Shown here one piece after another: positions 54,572-63,433 of a DNA stretch of 64,000 nt. The position numbers were made by a program, and so were the translations under genes. Each line of letters begins with the position of its first letter. The first letter of the stretch is position 1. Origin of the DNA: Saprospiraceae bacterium (GTDB taxonomy: Bacteria; Bacteroidota; Bacteroidia; Chitinophagales; Saprospiraceae); the NCBI GenBank assembly GCA_026982695.1, contig JALSGS010000034.1, positions 310,001 to 374,000 of the forward strand. Reading direction: 5' to 3'. A model generated the notes under the pieces. That model saw only the letters and a list, made by a program, of their open reading frames with translations. It was not told where the DNA came from and did not search any database.

Positions 54572-55207
54572 TTAGATGCGATACACTTTGCGCTTTTTTC
54601 GTGGTGGACGATGCTTGGGCGCGGGTGTTGAGTCGTACTGTGGGCTTTCCTTGGGGGGCATCAACTGCTGGAAAAACTCATCTAACTCTTTAAAAGGATT
54701 AGTGGGCAGATGGAAGCCATCCAATCTATCTGTCCATGGATTATTGTAGGATCGAGGAGTCTGCCGAATGCCATCGGGGTTGGGCTTGACCCATACTTCG
54801 ATAGGCTCAGTTTCGAATACTTGGCCGTCTTGGCAGCGCACGCTAGCTGGTCCTATATAGAAAATACCTTCACTACGCGGCATCAATCCGTAGCTCCACA
54901 CTTGTTGTTGCCGCATTTGGCCATTGACTATCTGTATGGATGTAGCTAAATGCGGACCATATGCTATGTCGAAATCTGTAAAGGGAGGTGGTACGAATTC
55001 CCCACAATTGGCATTGCCGTTCCATATGAATTGCACTTCGAACGGATTGTCCATCAATACCGTGTCGGGGTTTAGCTCCACTCGAAAAGCAGGTTGTTGG
55101 CCCTCTTGTGCATGTGCGTAGCCCATGCCAAATATCAGTGTGGCAACTACTATAAATGTGCTTTTTGCTACACTAAAAGCAAAAACGGCATTTTCTTTTG
55201 GCCACAT
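54572..55207 (-). CDS. Truncated BatD-like exported protein
   Basis: 211 residues. Signal peptide FIVVATLIFGMGYAHAQ after a longer n-region. Residues about 40-150 match the first Ig-like domain of BatD: VELNPDTVLMDNPFEVQFIW, CGEFVPPPFTDFDIAYGPHL, SYGLMPRSEGIFYIGPASVR and ETEPIEVWVK. A full BatD has several such domains and a membrane helix in 550-600 residues; here only a Pro- and Lys-rich tail follows (PKHRPPRKKRKVYRI). No batA/B/C/E gene is nearby. It is last in a run of genes with rpsU, rhomboid and the SDH-type protease. Either a specialised single-domain relative or an eroded gene; the frame is intact. Confidence 0.75.
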   Translation of the reverse strand: MWPKENAVFAFSVAKSTFIVVATLIFGMGYAHAQEGQQPAFRVELNPDTVLMDNPFEVQFIWNGNANCGEFVPPPFTDFDIAYGPHLATSIQIVNGQMRQQQVWSYGLMPRSEGIFYIGPASVRCQDGQVFETEPIEVWVKPNPDGIRQTPRSYNNPWTDRLDGFHLPTNPFKELDEFFQQLMPPKESPQYDSTPAPKHRPPRKKRKVYRI

Positions 55208-55287
55208 AATGCAAAGTTTTTGCTACTCGGCATCTAAAAGCGGTGCAGATTAGGGGCTTTGTGTGATTAGCGGAGTAGCCCATGGAA

Positions 55288-56103
55288 TTAAATAGGCAGT
55301 GGGCGATCTTGTCCGTGTTGTACGTATTCCACACTGCGGCTAGTTTGCACCGGTTGGCGATACATGCTCATCAAGTCGTACACCAGCTCCGGCACTTGAT
55401 CGTTTACGTTGAGCCCCATGGATTTAGCAAAATTACAAGTAATGGGGAAATCGTGTGTCCAATTTCCTTCTGTAAGCTTTTGTGCCAGCTCAGCAGCGCG
55501 TTCTTTGCTTTGGGTGCGCTGTAGCAGTTCTGTCAGTGTAGCCTGTAACTGGTTGATGGCTTTTTCGGCGATGTCGGCTTTGACGATCATCTGATCGCCT
55601 ATCTTATTGATGTCTTTTTGTTGCAACAGTTTGACGAGTGAAGGGCCAGGCAGCTCGCCCAGTTGGGGGTCTACAGGGCCCAATACGGCGTTGGGACTCA
55701 TGATGATCTCATCAGCTGCTAATGCGATAAGCGTACCGCCGCTCATGGCGTAATGGGGCACGATGACGCGTACCTTGCCCTTTCGGCGATTAATGGCTCT
55801 GGCTATCTGGGTAGCTGCCAGTACCAACCCGCCAGGGGTGTGCAAGATTAGGTCAATATCCTTTTCTGGTGGTGTGGTATCGAGCACGCGCAAGATCTCT
55901 TCACTGTCCTCCATGTTGATGAACTTCATGATGGGAAAGCCTAGAAAACTCATCTGTTCCTGCCGATGGATCAGCAGGATTACACGTGAATTGCGCTCCT
56001 TTTCAATTTGTGCCAACAAGCGCATGCGTCCTGCTTCCAGCATCTTACGCGAGATTACGGGCTGCAGCATCATGATGAGAAAGATGATCCAAAGTGGGTC
56101 CAT
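55288..56103 (-). CDS. SDH-type serine protease of the ClpP/SppA superfamily
   Basis: 271 residues with one N-terminal membrane helix (LWIIFLIMMLQPVI). It belongs to the PF01972-type family (SDH_sah): SRVILLIHRQEQMSFLGFPI, DLILHTPGGLVLAATQIARA and VIVPHYAMSGGTLIALAADE, where the serine of YAMSGGT is the likely nucleophile, then IIMSPNAVLGPVDPQLG. The crotonase-like fold is shared with SppA and ClpP. The active site would face the cytoplasm if only the N-terminus is anchored. The gene is 21 bases after the rhomboid gene, on the same strand, which suggests joint action on membrane proteins; this is inference. Confidence 0.88.
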   Translation of the reverse strand: MDPLWIIFLIMMLQPVISRKMLEAGRMRLLAQIEKERNSRVILLIHRQEQMSFLGFPIMKFINMEDSEEILRVLDTTPPEKDIDLILHTPGGLVLAATQIARAINRRKGKVRVIVPHYAMSGGTLIALAADEIIMSPNAVLGPVDPQLGELPGPSLVKLLQQKDINKIGDQMIVKADIAEKAINQLQATLTELLQRTQSKERAAELAQKLTEGNWTHDFPITCNFAKSMGLNVNDQVPELVYDLMSMYRQPVQTSRSVEYVQHGQDRPLPI

Positions 56104-56124
56104 TGATTCGTTGTTATTTCGTTT

Positions 56125-56847
56125 TTACCACGAATGATAGTTGCGATAGCGATAGTAAGCAGGGTAGCGGCGCTCTTCGTGCACAGGAGGGCGTGCAAAG
56201 AGGCGAAACAGCAATACACCTGCCACAAAGCCGCCTATATGCGCCCAAAAAGCAATACCTGCACCGTTGGTAGGCATTAGCAAGCTGACCGTACCGCTGA
56301 AAAACTGGCCCACAAACCACAGGCCGAGATAGAAAAAGGCCGAAACCTCGAAAAAGTAGGGCATGAAGAAAATAGGCACCATGAAAATGATGGTAGAATG
56401 GGGGAAAAGAAACATATAAGCTCCCATGACTCCGGAAATAGCCCCCGAGGCACCCAAAGCAGGTATCGTACTATCCATATTAAGTGCGTAGTGGGTATAG
56501 CTGGCGGCTACGCCACATAGCAGGTAAAAGATGAGATAACCGCCTTTTCCCATGCGGTCTTCCACGTTGTCGCCAAAAATATACAGCGTCCACATGTTGC
56601 CAATGAAGTGGCCCCAGCCTCCGTGTAAAAACATATTGGTAAAGAAAGGATAGTATTCCCACCACACTAATGGCCGGTTGGGATGGCTAAACTCGGCAGG
56701 CACCAAGCCCCAAGTGCGCACAAAAGATTCGATCCCTTCCGGACCCAACGACAGTTCGTGGAGAAAGACGAACAGATTGATAACAATCAGGGTCCAATTG
56801 ATAAGCGGAAAGGATCGGGAAGGTATGGTATCTTGTATGGGAAACAT
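56125..56847 (-). CDS. Rhomboid-family intramembrane serine protease
   Basis: 240 residues with six membrane helices. The catalytic dyad is visible: serine in LGASGAISGVMGAYMFLFP (GxSG) and histidine in FWAHIGGFVAGVLLF. The HxxGxxHxxxN region HGGWGHFIGNMWTLYIFGDN supplies the oxyanion-hole residues, and the N-terminus PSRSFPLINWTLIVINLFVF is the usual first helix. It cleaves membrane proteins within or beside their membrane helix; the substrates are unknown. It is followed by the SDH-type protease and preceded, 43 bases away, by rpsU. Confidence 0.94.
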   Translation of the reverse strand: MFPIQDTIPSRSFPLINWTLIVINLFVFLHELSLGPEGIESFVRTWGLVPAEFSHPNRPLVWWEYYPFFTNMFLHGGWGHFIGNMWTLYIFGDNVEDRMGKGGYLIFYLLCGVAASYTHYALNMDSTIPALGASGAISGVMGAYMFLFPHSTIIFMVPIFFMPYFFEVSAFFYLGLWFVGQFFSGTVSLLMPTNGAGIAFWAHIGGFVAGVLLFRLFARPPVHEERRYPAYYRYRNYHSW

Positions 56848-56890
56848 ATTGCGTTCTTCACATCAGAGAATGAAAATGGGCGTAAATAGC

Positions 56891-57082
56891 TTATTGTTCT
56901 TTTGCGCGCATCTTTTCTCGGTAAATCGCTTTGAGTATTTCGTTGCGCCGGCGAACGGATGGCTTGACGTATTCGCGCCGGCGGCGAATTTCTTGCATGA
57001 TTCGTGCTTTTTGAAAACGACGTTTGAAGCGCTTGAGTGCTTGGTCGATGCTTTCATTGCTTTTTACCTCTACTTCGATCAT
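56891..57082 (-). CDS. rpsU: 30S ribosomal protein S21
   Basis: 63 residues, the full length of the small basic protein that binds near the 3' end of 16S rRNA and helps start translation. MIEVEVKSNESIDQALKRFK and RRREYVKPSVRRRNEILKAI are the family signature. A 7-of-8 match to the -7 box (TAAAATTG on the minus strand, 57112-57119) lies about 30 bases upstream. Rhomboid and SDH protease genes follow in the same direction. Confidence 0.95.
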   Translation of the reverse strand: MIEVEVKSNESIDQALKRFKRRFQKARIMQEIRRRREYVKPSVRRRNEILKAIYREKMRAKEQ

Positions 57083-57164
57083 AGGCCATTTTTTTTTACA
57101 ATTGACAAAAACAATTTTACTGCCCTTTCAGGCAAAAGAAACAGTCCTATTGTGTGAAATTGTC

Positions 57165-57389
57165 TTACGTTTTTTGGTGCTGCTGGGTTCTTCGGGTAGG
57201 GTACCAAAACCCTACAAAGAAAACAATTATCATCAAAAGCATAGAAAGTGCACTATCGTTTAGTGGGTTGTGAAAGCCCATCATTGCATAGGCTATGGCA
57301 ATCACTCCTGCTGCGAGCGCTGTGGCACATATGGCTGATTGGACAATGCCGTATAGGGGATCATGATGCGATTCAGTGAAGTGCTCCAT
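57165..57389 (-). CDS. Small two-helix membrane protein of unknown function
   Basis: 74 residues with two hydrophobic helices (about residues 14-36, VQSAICATALAAGVIAIAYA, and 48-63, LSMLLMIIVFFVGFWYP) and a short basic tail. I recognise no family. It starts 7 bases after the patatin stop, so it is probably translated from the same message. No promoter of its own is seen. Confidence 0.65.
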   Translation of the reverse strand: MEHFTESHHDPLYGIVQSAICATALAAGVIAIAYAMMGFHNPLNDSALSMLLMIIVFFVGFWYPTRRTQQHQKT

Positions 57390-57396
57390 AGATTGA

Positions 57397-58323
57397 TCAA
57401 TTTATTGAATGTCCGTCTTTGGAGGCCACATCTTGCGTGCCAGTGGTAGTGAGTGTGTCAAAGTGACGCACTTCTTCGCGCTGAGGTTGAGCCCATCGGC
57501 AAGGCGGTTTACTCATATCACGTCTGGCACCACCGTGATGTTTGACATCCTCATAGCACCGTAGTACTTTTTCTATTTGGCTAATGGTGTATTGATAACC
57601 GATTTGATAGATTTCCTCAATCTTGCTCGTTTCAAATGTGCTGTATTTGTAAAGCGATTTCATGAGTAACAGTACGTCGCACCAGTTAAACTTGGCTGCA
57701 GAGGCTGCGATGAGCACTAAGTCATTGACTCTGTGCAACAACCGGAGTGAGTTGCTAATATGTGCGCGACTCATCATCTTGACGGGCGAGACATAGCTGC
57801 CAATGACAAATTGACACTCGGCAAGTAGTGGCTCTACTGGAAAATTGTTCATGACCCCCCCGTCTACATACCAATGCCCATCAATTTCTACAGGAGTAAA
57901 GATAGGCGGAAAAGCGGCTGAGGCAAGTAAGGGCTTGATTAACGGACCATGATGGAAAAGGACACAGCGTGCTTGTTCAATGTCCGTGGCAGATATGTAT
58001 AGCTTTTTGTTGAGTTCGGAAAAATTATCCAGGGGAAAGAGTTCCTCAAACATTTCGCGGTAAAGCTCAGCATCTAGTAAGCCGGGCTTACTGCGCGAAA
58101 AGTGCTGCCAGCGGAAAATTCTGCTATTGGCTTTGAAGAAGTCGAGCATTTCTTGAGGAGCCATGCCCTTGGCATATAGAGCGCCCACTATGGCACCTGC
58201 ACTAGCTCCTGTAATCACTTGAGGCTCGATACCAGCTTCTTCTAGTGCTTGCAAGGCACCAATGTGGGCCATACCCCGCACGCCTCCGCCGGACAGGGCA
58301 ATGCCAATTTTGAAGGTGTTCAT
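57397..58323 (-). CDS. Patatin-like phospholipase
   Basis: 308 residues. All patatin signatures are present: oxyanion loop ALSGGGVRGMAHIGALQALE (about residues 10-29), nucleophile elbow ITGASAGAIVGALYAKG (GxSxG, serine about 41) and the acid of the Ser-Asp dyad in YVDGGVMNNFPVEPLL (DGG). It has no signal peptide or membrane helix, so it is the cytoplasmic RssA/YchK-like type that may hydrolyse membrane lipids. The last 60 residues are polar and His/Arg rich. A 61-residue small protein lies upstream (38-base gap) and a two-helix membrane protein directly downstream. Confidence 0.92.
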   Translation of the reverse strand: MNTFKIGIALSGGGVRGMAHIGALQALEEAGIEPQVITGASAGAIVGALYAKGMAPQEMLDFFKANSRIFRWQHFSRSKPGLLDAELYREMFEELFPLDNFSELNKKLYISATDIEQARCVLFHHGPLIKPLLASAAFPPIFTPVEIDGHWYVDGGVMNNFPVEPLLAECQFVIGSYVSPVKMMSRAHISNSLRLLHRVNDLVLIAASAAKFNWCDVLLLMKSLYKYSTFETSKIEEIYQIGYQYTISQIEKVLRCYEDVKHHGGARRDMSKPPCRWAQPQREEVRHFDTLTTTGTQDVASKDGHSIN

Positions 58324-58361
58324 ATGCTGTGTTTTGGGGTGTAATGAGTAAAAATTTTAGA

Positions 58362-58547
58362 TCAGTCAGCACCAATTTGGAAACAACGTTCACCTAAGAT
58401 TTCGGGGTTAATTACTTCATACCATCCCATGTCGAGCCGTTTTTCAAAGAAACGACGCGGTAGCTCGACGATGTATCCTTCAGGTAAAATTTTCAACTTT
58501 ACTTTTTGAGGATGTAACTGGAGGATTTTGACTTTTTTTACTTTCAT
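58362..58547 (-). CDS. Small basic protein of unknown function
   Basis: 61 residues. It starts KVKKVKILQLHPQKVKLKIL, contains PEGYIVELPRRFFEKRLDMG and ends with a short acidic tail. I recognise no domain, but the composition is coding-like, it lies alone in its strand space, and it is 38 bases upstream of the patatin gene in the same direction. TACTTTTTTG (58622-58631 region, minus strand) is a stretched form of the -7 box. Confidence 0.55.
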   Translation of the reverse strand: MKVKKVKILQLHPQKVKLKILPEGYIVELPRRFFEKRLDMGWYEVINPEILGERCFQIGAD

Positions 58548-58692
58548 TTCAGCAAGGTTTTTTTGAATGAATACACGCTCTTGTCTATTAATTAAAAAAC
58601 ACGTAGAGCTCGGAGTTTACAAAAAAGTATGCAAAAAGCCTAAAAAAAATGCGTGCATTATACGTGCAGTGTGCTGATATTCAGTCTCATGA

Positions 58693-60615
58693 TCACGGGG
58701 CCATTTCTCTTTGACCCAAAAGAGCTTCGATTTCTTTGCGGTTGAGCACTTCCTGATCCAATAGCTTCTGGGCCATGGCTTCCAGTAGTTCATATTTGTC
58801 CGATAGCAATGCCTTGACTTCTCGATAGGCAGTGTCGATAATATGCTGTATTTCTTCGTCGATGCGTTCTTCCAGTTTTTCTGAGCGTCGCGTGCGGTTT
58901 CCTTCCTGTCCGAGAAAGTCGGGAGTTTGCGTAGTGAGGTTGAGATTGGGCAAGCGGGGGCTCATGCCGTATACGACGACCATGTCATGGGCCAGTCGGT
59001 AGACGCGCGCCAGGTCATTGCTGGCTCCAGTGCTGATTTCGCCAAAGGCGAGTTCTTCAGCGGCGCGACCGCCCAACAGTCCTTTGATTTTGCCCAATAG
59101 TTCTTGGCGTGTCAGCAAATATCGATCTTCCAAGGGCAGTTGCATGGTATAGCCCAGCGCGCCCATACCTCGGGGTACGATGCTGACTTTTTGTACTTCC
59201 TCTGCACCCGGAGTGAAGTAACCCACGATAGCATGGCCACTTTCGTGGTAGGCTACGATGCGTCGTTCGTGTTCGTTGATCAATTTATTTTTCTTCTCCA
59301 AACCAGCAATCACGCGCTCAATGGCTTCTTCGAGGTCACTCATGTGCACTTTTTCATGGCCGTTGCGCACGGCCAGTAATGCGGCCTCGTTACACACATT
59401 GGCAATTTCGGCTCCGGCAAAACCAGGTGTTTGGGCAGCCAATTGGTGCAGATCCACGTCGTCGGCTAACAAGAGCTTGCGTGTATGGACACGGAAAATA
59501 GCCTCACGGCCGCGCAAGTCGGGGCGATCCACTAAGATTTGCCTGTCGAAGCGGCCTGGGCGTAGCAAAGCGGGGTCGAGCACTTCAGGGCGATTGGTAG
59601 CTCCAATGATGAGTACGCCACTGCTCGAGTCGAACCCATCCATTTCTACGAGTAGCTGGTTGAGCGTGTTTTCGCGTTCGTCGTAGCCGCCGCCTGCTAC
59701 TACTCCTGCTGTTCGCTTTTTGCCAATGGCATCGATCTCGTCGATAAATACGATGCACGGGGCATGTGCTTTTGCTTGTTGAAATAAGTCGCGCACACGG
59801 GCTGCACCTACCCCTACGAACATTTCCATAAAATCAGAACCGCTGAGGTGGAAAAAGGGCACACCGGCTTCACCGGCGATGGCACGAGCCAGCAAGGTCT
59901 TTCCTGTACCAGGTGGGCCTACTAATAGGACGCCCTTGGGGAGTTTACCACCCAGTCGCGTGTATTTCTTGGGGTTTTTGAGAAAGTCGACCAATTCTTT
60001 GACTTCCTCAACAGCTTCATCAATGCCGGCTACATCTTGAAAGGTGACTTGCTTGTCGGGGGCTTCGGCATAGATGCGAGCGCGATTTTTGCCAAATTGC
60101 ATGGCGGCCGATGGCCCTCCCATCGTGCCCAGTCTGCGGATGAGTAGTGCCCACAGACCTATGAAAAAGAGAATGGGTAAGATCCAATTGAGCAGAAAGT
60201 CGCGCAGAAAGTTGTCTTGCATCTCACCACTGTAATCGACAGCGGCTGCTTCCAGTAGGGGCAATAGTTCGGGGTCATCGACTTGCGGCAGTCGATTGAC
60301 GTAGAATTGTCGTTGAATTTGGCGCTCAATGGCTTCGATGCGTAGCCTCCACGGTGCTATAGGGCCTGTACTGATGCGAGTGTCGAGGGTGTCTTTCTGC
60401 GTAGCTGTCGAGTCTTGGTAAAGGCCGATGATTTTGTTGGGCAGGATAACTACCTTAGCAACCTTACCAGCGCGCACTTTTTCCTTGAACTCCTTGTATG
60501 AGAGCTGTTGTGAGGCAGCATATCGATTGTCCAGGTACAACCACTGTATGCTAAGTATAAGCGCAAAAATGATGAGGTAATACCACAGAGTCCAGCTGCG
60601 TTGTTGTTTATTCAT
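58693..60615 (-). CDS. ftsH: ATP-dependent zinc metalloprotease FtsH
   Basis: 640 residues from the ATG at 60615 ([20 protein letters not shown]); the open frame extends to 60876, but that part is not FtsH-like. Order: membrane helix 1 (about residues 11-29), periplasmic domain, helix 2 (about 130-150, [20 protein letters not shown]), AAA domain with [18 protein letters not shown] (Walker A), [14 protein letters not shown] (Walker B) and [15 protein letters not shown], and the protease domain with the zinc site [13 protein letters not shown]. It degrades unassembled membrane proteins and short-lived regulators. Two 7-of-8 -7 boxes lie upstream (60711-60718 and 60734-60741, minus strand). Confidence 0.96.
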   Translation of the reverse strand: MNKQQRSWTLWYYLIIFALILSIQWLYLDNRYAASQQLSYKEFKEKVRAGKVAKVVILPNKIIGLYQDSTATQKDTLDTRISTGPIAPWRLRIEAIERQIQRQFYVNRLPQVDDPELLPLLEAAAVDYSGEMQDNFLRDFLLNWILPILFFIGLWALLIRRLGTMGGPSAAMQFGKNRARIYAEAPDKQVTFQDVAGIDEAVEEVKELVDFLKNPKKYTRLGGKLPKGVLLVGPPGTGKTLLARAIAGEAGVPFFHLSGSDFMEMFVGVGAARVRDLFQQAKAHAPCIVFIDEIDAIGKKRTAGVVAGGGYDERENTLNQLLVEMDGFDSSSGVLIIGATNRPEVLDPALLRPGRFDRQILVDRPDLRGREAIFRVHTRKLLLADDVDLHQLAAQTPGFAGAEIANVCNEAALLAVRNGHEKVHMSDLEEAIERVIAGLEKKNKLINEHERRIVAYHESGHAIVGYFTPGAEEVQKVSIVPRGMGALGYTMQLPLEDRYLLTRQELLGKIKGLLGGRAAEELAFGEISTGASNDLARVYRLAHDMVVVYGMSPRLPNLNLTTQTPDFLGQEGNRTRRSEKLEERIDEEIQHIIDTAYREVKALLSDKYELLEAMAQKLLDQEVLNRKEIEALLGQREMAP

Positions 60616-60865
60616 TGGTGATCCAATTGTGGTTGAAAAAACGGCGCAGGCGACTATTGCTTTTTTCGCAATTGCGTTGGTTGGCCTTATGGTGGTTTTA
60701 TTGGGTATGCCTAAAGTACACGCAATTAGTGAAGCAAAGGTTTTAAGTGGTGTTTCAAAAAATTGTCGTTTGTAACTGCGAGCCCTCAAGAGGCAATCGC
60801 GGGCTTTGTGTAGTCGAAATAGCGAGGCATGATCAAAGCATACCTCGCTGCTAGAAAATAGGTGA

Positions 60866-61894
60866 TTAAAGGCCAAATCTGCGCTGTAAGGCGCTGCACA
60901 ACTTGGCTCGTACTTCTCTGAGGGCTTTGTCCACCTCAGCTTTGTTGGTCCGTTTTACTTGAGCAATTTCCTCGGCAGTAAGCCCTTCCTGTACGGCTAG
61001 GTCAAAGATGGTACGCTGAAAGGGCGGTAGTTGGGTCAGTACGGCCATAATCACTTCATTGGCTTCTTCTCGAGAGAGCTCATCGTCGAGTTTTTCGAGC
61101 AACTCGCTGGCTTCTTCTTCGTCAAATACGTCTTCCAGGTGATAGTAGCGGTCGCTATGTAGATGAGCCAGCATGTCTTGTTGCTCGTCGTGGAATTGGC
61201 GCTGAATTTTTTGTAGTTGTGTGGCGTCAAGCGTATCCAAATCTTCTTTTTGGGGCACTTGCTGCTCGTGAAGCTCTTGATCGAGGAGCTCATCGGCTAA
61301 TTGAAATGCCCATAGGTCAAATTGCTCGCTGCTGCTGGGTGCTTGCTCAATTTGTTCGTATATCTGGTGATGTAGTTTTTCTTCGAGTTGCGGCAAAGAC
61401 ACGGTGCCTTTTTCGATGTGGTGACTAGCTTCAGCCATGTGTAGCCGGCGTTCCATGTATTCGCTGATATTGGGGATAGTTTTGCGCAGCAAGTCGTTGA
61501 ATGCCTGCTGATCTCCTTCCGTTTTGTACATGCGCAGGAAGCCGGTAGCACTTCGTGCGAAATCTTTTTGGCGATTTTTTCGCTTGTACAGGTAGTCTTT
61601 TCGTTCTTTTTCCAGTGCGTGTTTCAGGGCTTTTTGGAATTTTTTGAAGGTGGCCTGGAGTGCTTTGGTAGCATCTTTGTCTTTTTCGCTGGCATATACA
61701 GTACCGGACTTGAGGTCTATAGAGTAAGCCACTCGTATCCAAATATTGCCACTTGGGTTGATAAATACTTCAAGAGTGGGCTTTTTGCTGTATTTTTTGA
61801 AAAACTTTTCAATTTTTTTAGTGTGTTGATGCACCAGCTTTTCTACTTGTGCTTTTTTTACCTCTGCGGCATGGATGTGCAGTTGTACTTCCAT
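60866..61894 (-). CDS. HPF/RaiA-like ribosome-binding domain fused to sigma-factor-like helices
   Basis: 342 residues. Residues 1-108 look like the S30AE fold of hibernation factors: VQLHIHAAEVKKAQVEKLVH, PTLEVFINPSGNIWIRVAYS, VYASEKDKDATKALQATFKK. Residues about 130-210 are helical and recall sigma region 2 (RKTIPNISEYMERRLHMAEA, QFDLWAFQLADELLDQELHE). A long acidic linker follows, and residues 283-338 match sigma region 4 with its helix-turn-helix: LTQLPPFQRTIFDLAVQEGL, TAEEIAQVKRTNKAEVDKAL. The 63434-64000 gene is a paralogue of the C-terminal part. It might link ribosome state to transcription; that is inference. A terminator and a near-consensus -7 box lie just upstream, so it has its own transcript. 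Confidence 0.8.
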   Translation of the reverse strand: MEVQLHIHAAEVKKAQVEKLVHQHTKKIEKFFKKYSKKPTLEVFINPSGNIWIRVAYSIDLKSGTVYASEKDKDATKALQATFKKFQKALKHALEKERKDYLYKRKNRQKDFARSATGFLRMYKTEGDQQAFNDLLRKTIPNISEYMERRLHMAEASHHIEKGTVSLPQLEEKLHHQIYEQIEQAPSSSEQFDLWAFQLADELLDQELHEQQVPQKEDLDTLDATQLQKIQRQFHDEQQDMLAHLHSDRYYHLEDVFDEEEASELLEKLDDELSREEANEVIMAVLTQLPPFQRTIFDLAVQEGLTAEEIAQVKRTNKAEVDKALREVRAKLCSALQRRFGL

Positions 61895-61934
61895 GTGAAT
61901 GCGTTTTAGTAGTTGAATAAAAAGTTTGGTTGTC

Positions 61935-61942
61935 CAAAGATG
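61935..61942 (-). promoter_or_regulatory. Probable -7 box CATCTTTG of the HPF-sigma fusion gene
   Basis: Seven of eight bases match TAnnTTTG (plus strand CAAAGATG). Predicted start near 61928, 34 bases before the ATG at 61894, and just after the terminator of the YfdX gene. Confidence 0.5.
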
Positions 61943-61952
61943 TTTTTGGTAG

Positions 61953-61983
61953 AAAAAAGCACCGGCATCTCCAGCCGTGCTTT
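61953..61983 (-). terminator. Rho-independent terminator downstream of the YfdX gene
   Basis: On the minus strand AAAGCAC-GGC and GCC-GGTGCTTT pair around a 7-base loop with small bulges, followed by further T residues. It isolates the YfdX gene from the HPF-sigma fusion gene. Confidence 0.75.
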
Positions 61984-62049
61984 CGATGCCAGGCTATATT
62001 CATCCAATTGCTGTGTGCGCTGAAGGGGGTGAGCGGTGTGTGCGATGTG

Positions 62050-62988
62050 TTATTGATTATGGATGATCCGGTCTTTGAACTTGCGTAGGGTGTTCAGCAA
62101 GGTGTCCATGGGCTGGATGACGTCTTGCCCTTCGTTGATGCCACGGCGGATTTCCTTGATGGCTTTGGCCAAGGTAACAAATTCCTTATCGCGGCGACCA
62201 TACCCCATCTCTTCGGCCAAGATCAACTGATATTGTGCATTTTCGAGCAAGGTCAGAATAGTGGCCTTTTGCTCTTTGTGGGTGAGCAAGCTTTGTGCTT
62301 GCTGGAGTAAGACTTCAGCCCTTAAAATGGGCAGTGGTACGATGATTTCCTTGACTACTAGTGCTTTAAGTGCTTCGCCAATGGTGAGAGCAGCCATTTC
62401 AAAATTGTCTTTGTCCAAAAAAGAGACGGCCAGCCGCATGGCATCTGGATAAGCACCTAATGGTATTTTGGTGATGGTAATCACCGCTTCACTGGCCATG
62501 CCTTCTAACAATTGGCGTGCTGCCTGGTACTGATCTTCCTTGATGGCTTCTTTTACGGCTTTTTTCAGTTTTTTGACCCCCTCCAAATCGGTAATGAGTT
62601 CCACTTGGCGCGCATCGACACTAATGGGCACTTCTACTAATTCGGGATCTCGCGCCAAGAGCACTTCTAGCTTGCCTATTGCGCTTTCCAGTTGCTTGAG
62701 GGCTTCTTCTTTGTCCTGATTAGCAATGGCTTCCAGTGCTTGTCGTGTTTGGGCAATAGCACTTATGGCTTCTTCGACCAGTTCGTGTTCTTGGATGGCC
62801 AGCTCTTTACGGCTTAGTTCAGCTACGCGGTTTTGCAGCGTGTCGCGCGACATGCCCAGGGAGTCAGGCAAAGCCATGCGTACTTGTTCAATATCTGTGC
62901 TTTCTGCGTGATTGGTTGTTTTGCCACAGCTAGCTATGCCAAAAGCCAATGAGATCATCAGAATCCCAAGGGTAGTTGTGCGATTCAT
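62050..62988 (-). CDS. YfdX-family lipoprotein
   Basis: 312 residues from the ATG at 62988; ATG at 63015 adds nine residues. MNRTTTLGILMISLAFGIAS is followed by the lipobox cysteine (GIASCGK), so the protein is lipid-anchored outside the cytoplasm. The body is almost all helical: EEAISAIAQTRQALEAIANQ, DKEEALKQLESAIGKLEVLL, then KLKKAVKEAIKEDQYQAARQ and ALTIGEALKALVVKEIIVPL, the helical-hairpin pattern of the YfdX family, whose E. coli member is under EvgA acid-stress control. Exact function is unknown. It lies between two genes for sigma-region-4-like proteins and has a terminator after it. Confidence 0.78.
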   Translation of the reverse strand: MNRTTTLGILMISLAFGIASCGKTTNHAESTDIEQVRMALPDSLGMSRDTLQNRVAELSRKELAIQEHELVEEAISAIAQTRQALEAIANQDKEEALKQLESAIGKLEVLLARDPELVEVPISVDARQVELITDLEGVKKLKKAVKEAIKEDQYQAARQLLEGMASEAVITITKIPLGAYPDAMRLAVSFLDKDNFEMAALTIGEALKALVVKEIIVPLPILRAEVLLQQAQSLLTHKEQKATILTLLENAQYQLILAEEMGYGRRDKEFVTLAKAIKEIRRGINEGQDVIQPMDTLLNTLRKFKDRIIHNQ

Positions 62989-63121
62989 GACTTTTACTGT
63001 TTTATTCCATTTCATGGCTCGATATTTTTTGTTTTAGGCTATTGATGACACACACCATGTCCTTCCCCTTCAGCTGTCTTTTAACCGAAAGGCAAAGAGG
63101 TGTCTACATGGCAGGGTGTGA

Positions 63122-63421
63122 TTAGCTGTTGCCAGCTAATAGCTGGGAAGGTGCAGGTTGATAGTGTACTTCGCTTATTTCGGCTGCAAAGCCTTTCTGA
63201 CCCGATAGTGCCTCAAGTAAAAAGAGGTGTGCGTGTACGCTAGTGGTGTCGTCACCTACCACGAAGTAGCCTAGGCATTCCACGTGATCAGGCGCTAATT
63301 TCTTTTTGCTATGCAACTCAAGCCATCCATCAGCTCGAGCGATCCATTCGGTGGCGAAGCCTTGCTTTCGGGCTTCTTTAATAGCTTGAGTCAAAGAGCG
63401 AAATCGGGTCAGTGGCTTCAT
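63122..63421 (-). CDS. Small alpha/beta protein of unknown function
   Basis: 99 residues. FRSLTQAIKEARKQGFATEW, then LHSKKKLAPDHVECLGYFVV and LFLLEALSGQKGFAAEISEV. The layout recalls the short Bacteroidota proteins of about 95-100 residues often labelled 'phosphoribosylpyrophosphate synthetase' without support; the likeness is by pattern only. It starts 12 bases after the stop of the partial sigma-like gene and is probably on the same transcript. Confidence 0.65.
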   Translation of the reverse strand: MKPLTRFRSLTQAIKEARKQGFATEWIARADGWLELHSKKKLAPDHVECLGYFVVGDDTTSVHAHLFLLEALSGQKGFAAEISEVHYQPAPSQLLAGNS

Positions 63422-63433
63422 GTGCCAAGACTT

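Noticed and set aside
58600-58680. Possible ftsH terminator with a run of T on the minus strand
   Set aside because: The T8 run is real, but the neighbouring sequence forms only a three- or four-base stem, too weak to call.
60616-60876. N-terminal extension of FtsH by 87 residues
   Set aside because: FtsH proteins start just before the first membrane helix, as at 60615; the extension has no family likeness and overlaps the end of the neighbouring gene.
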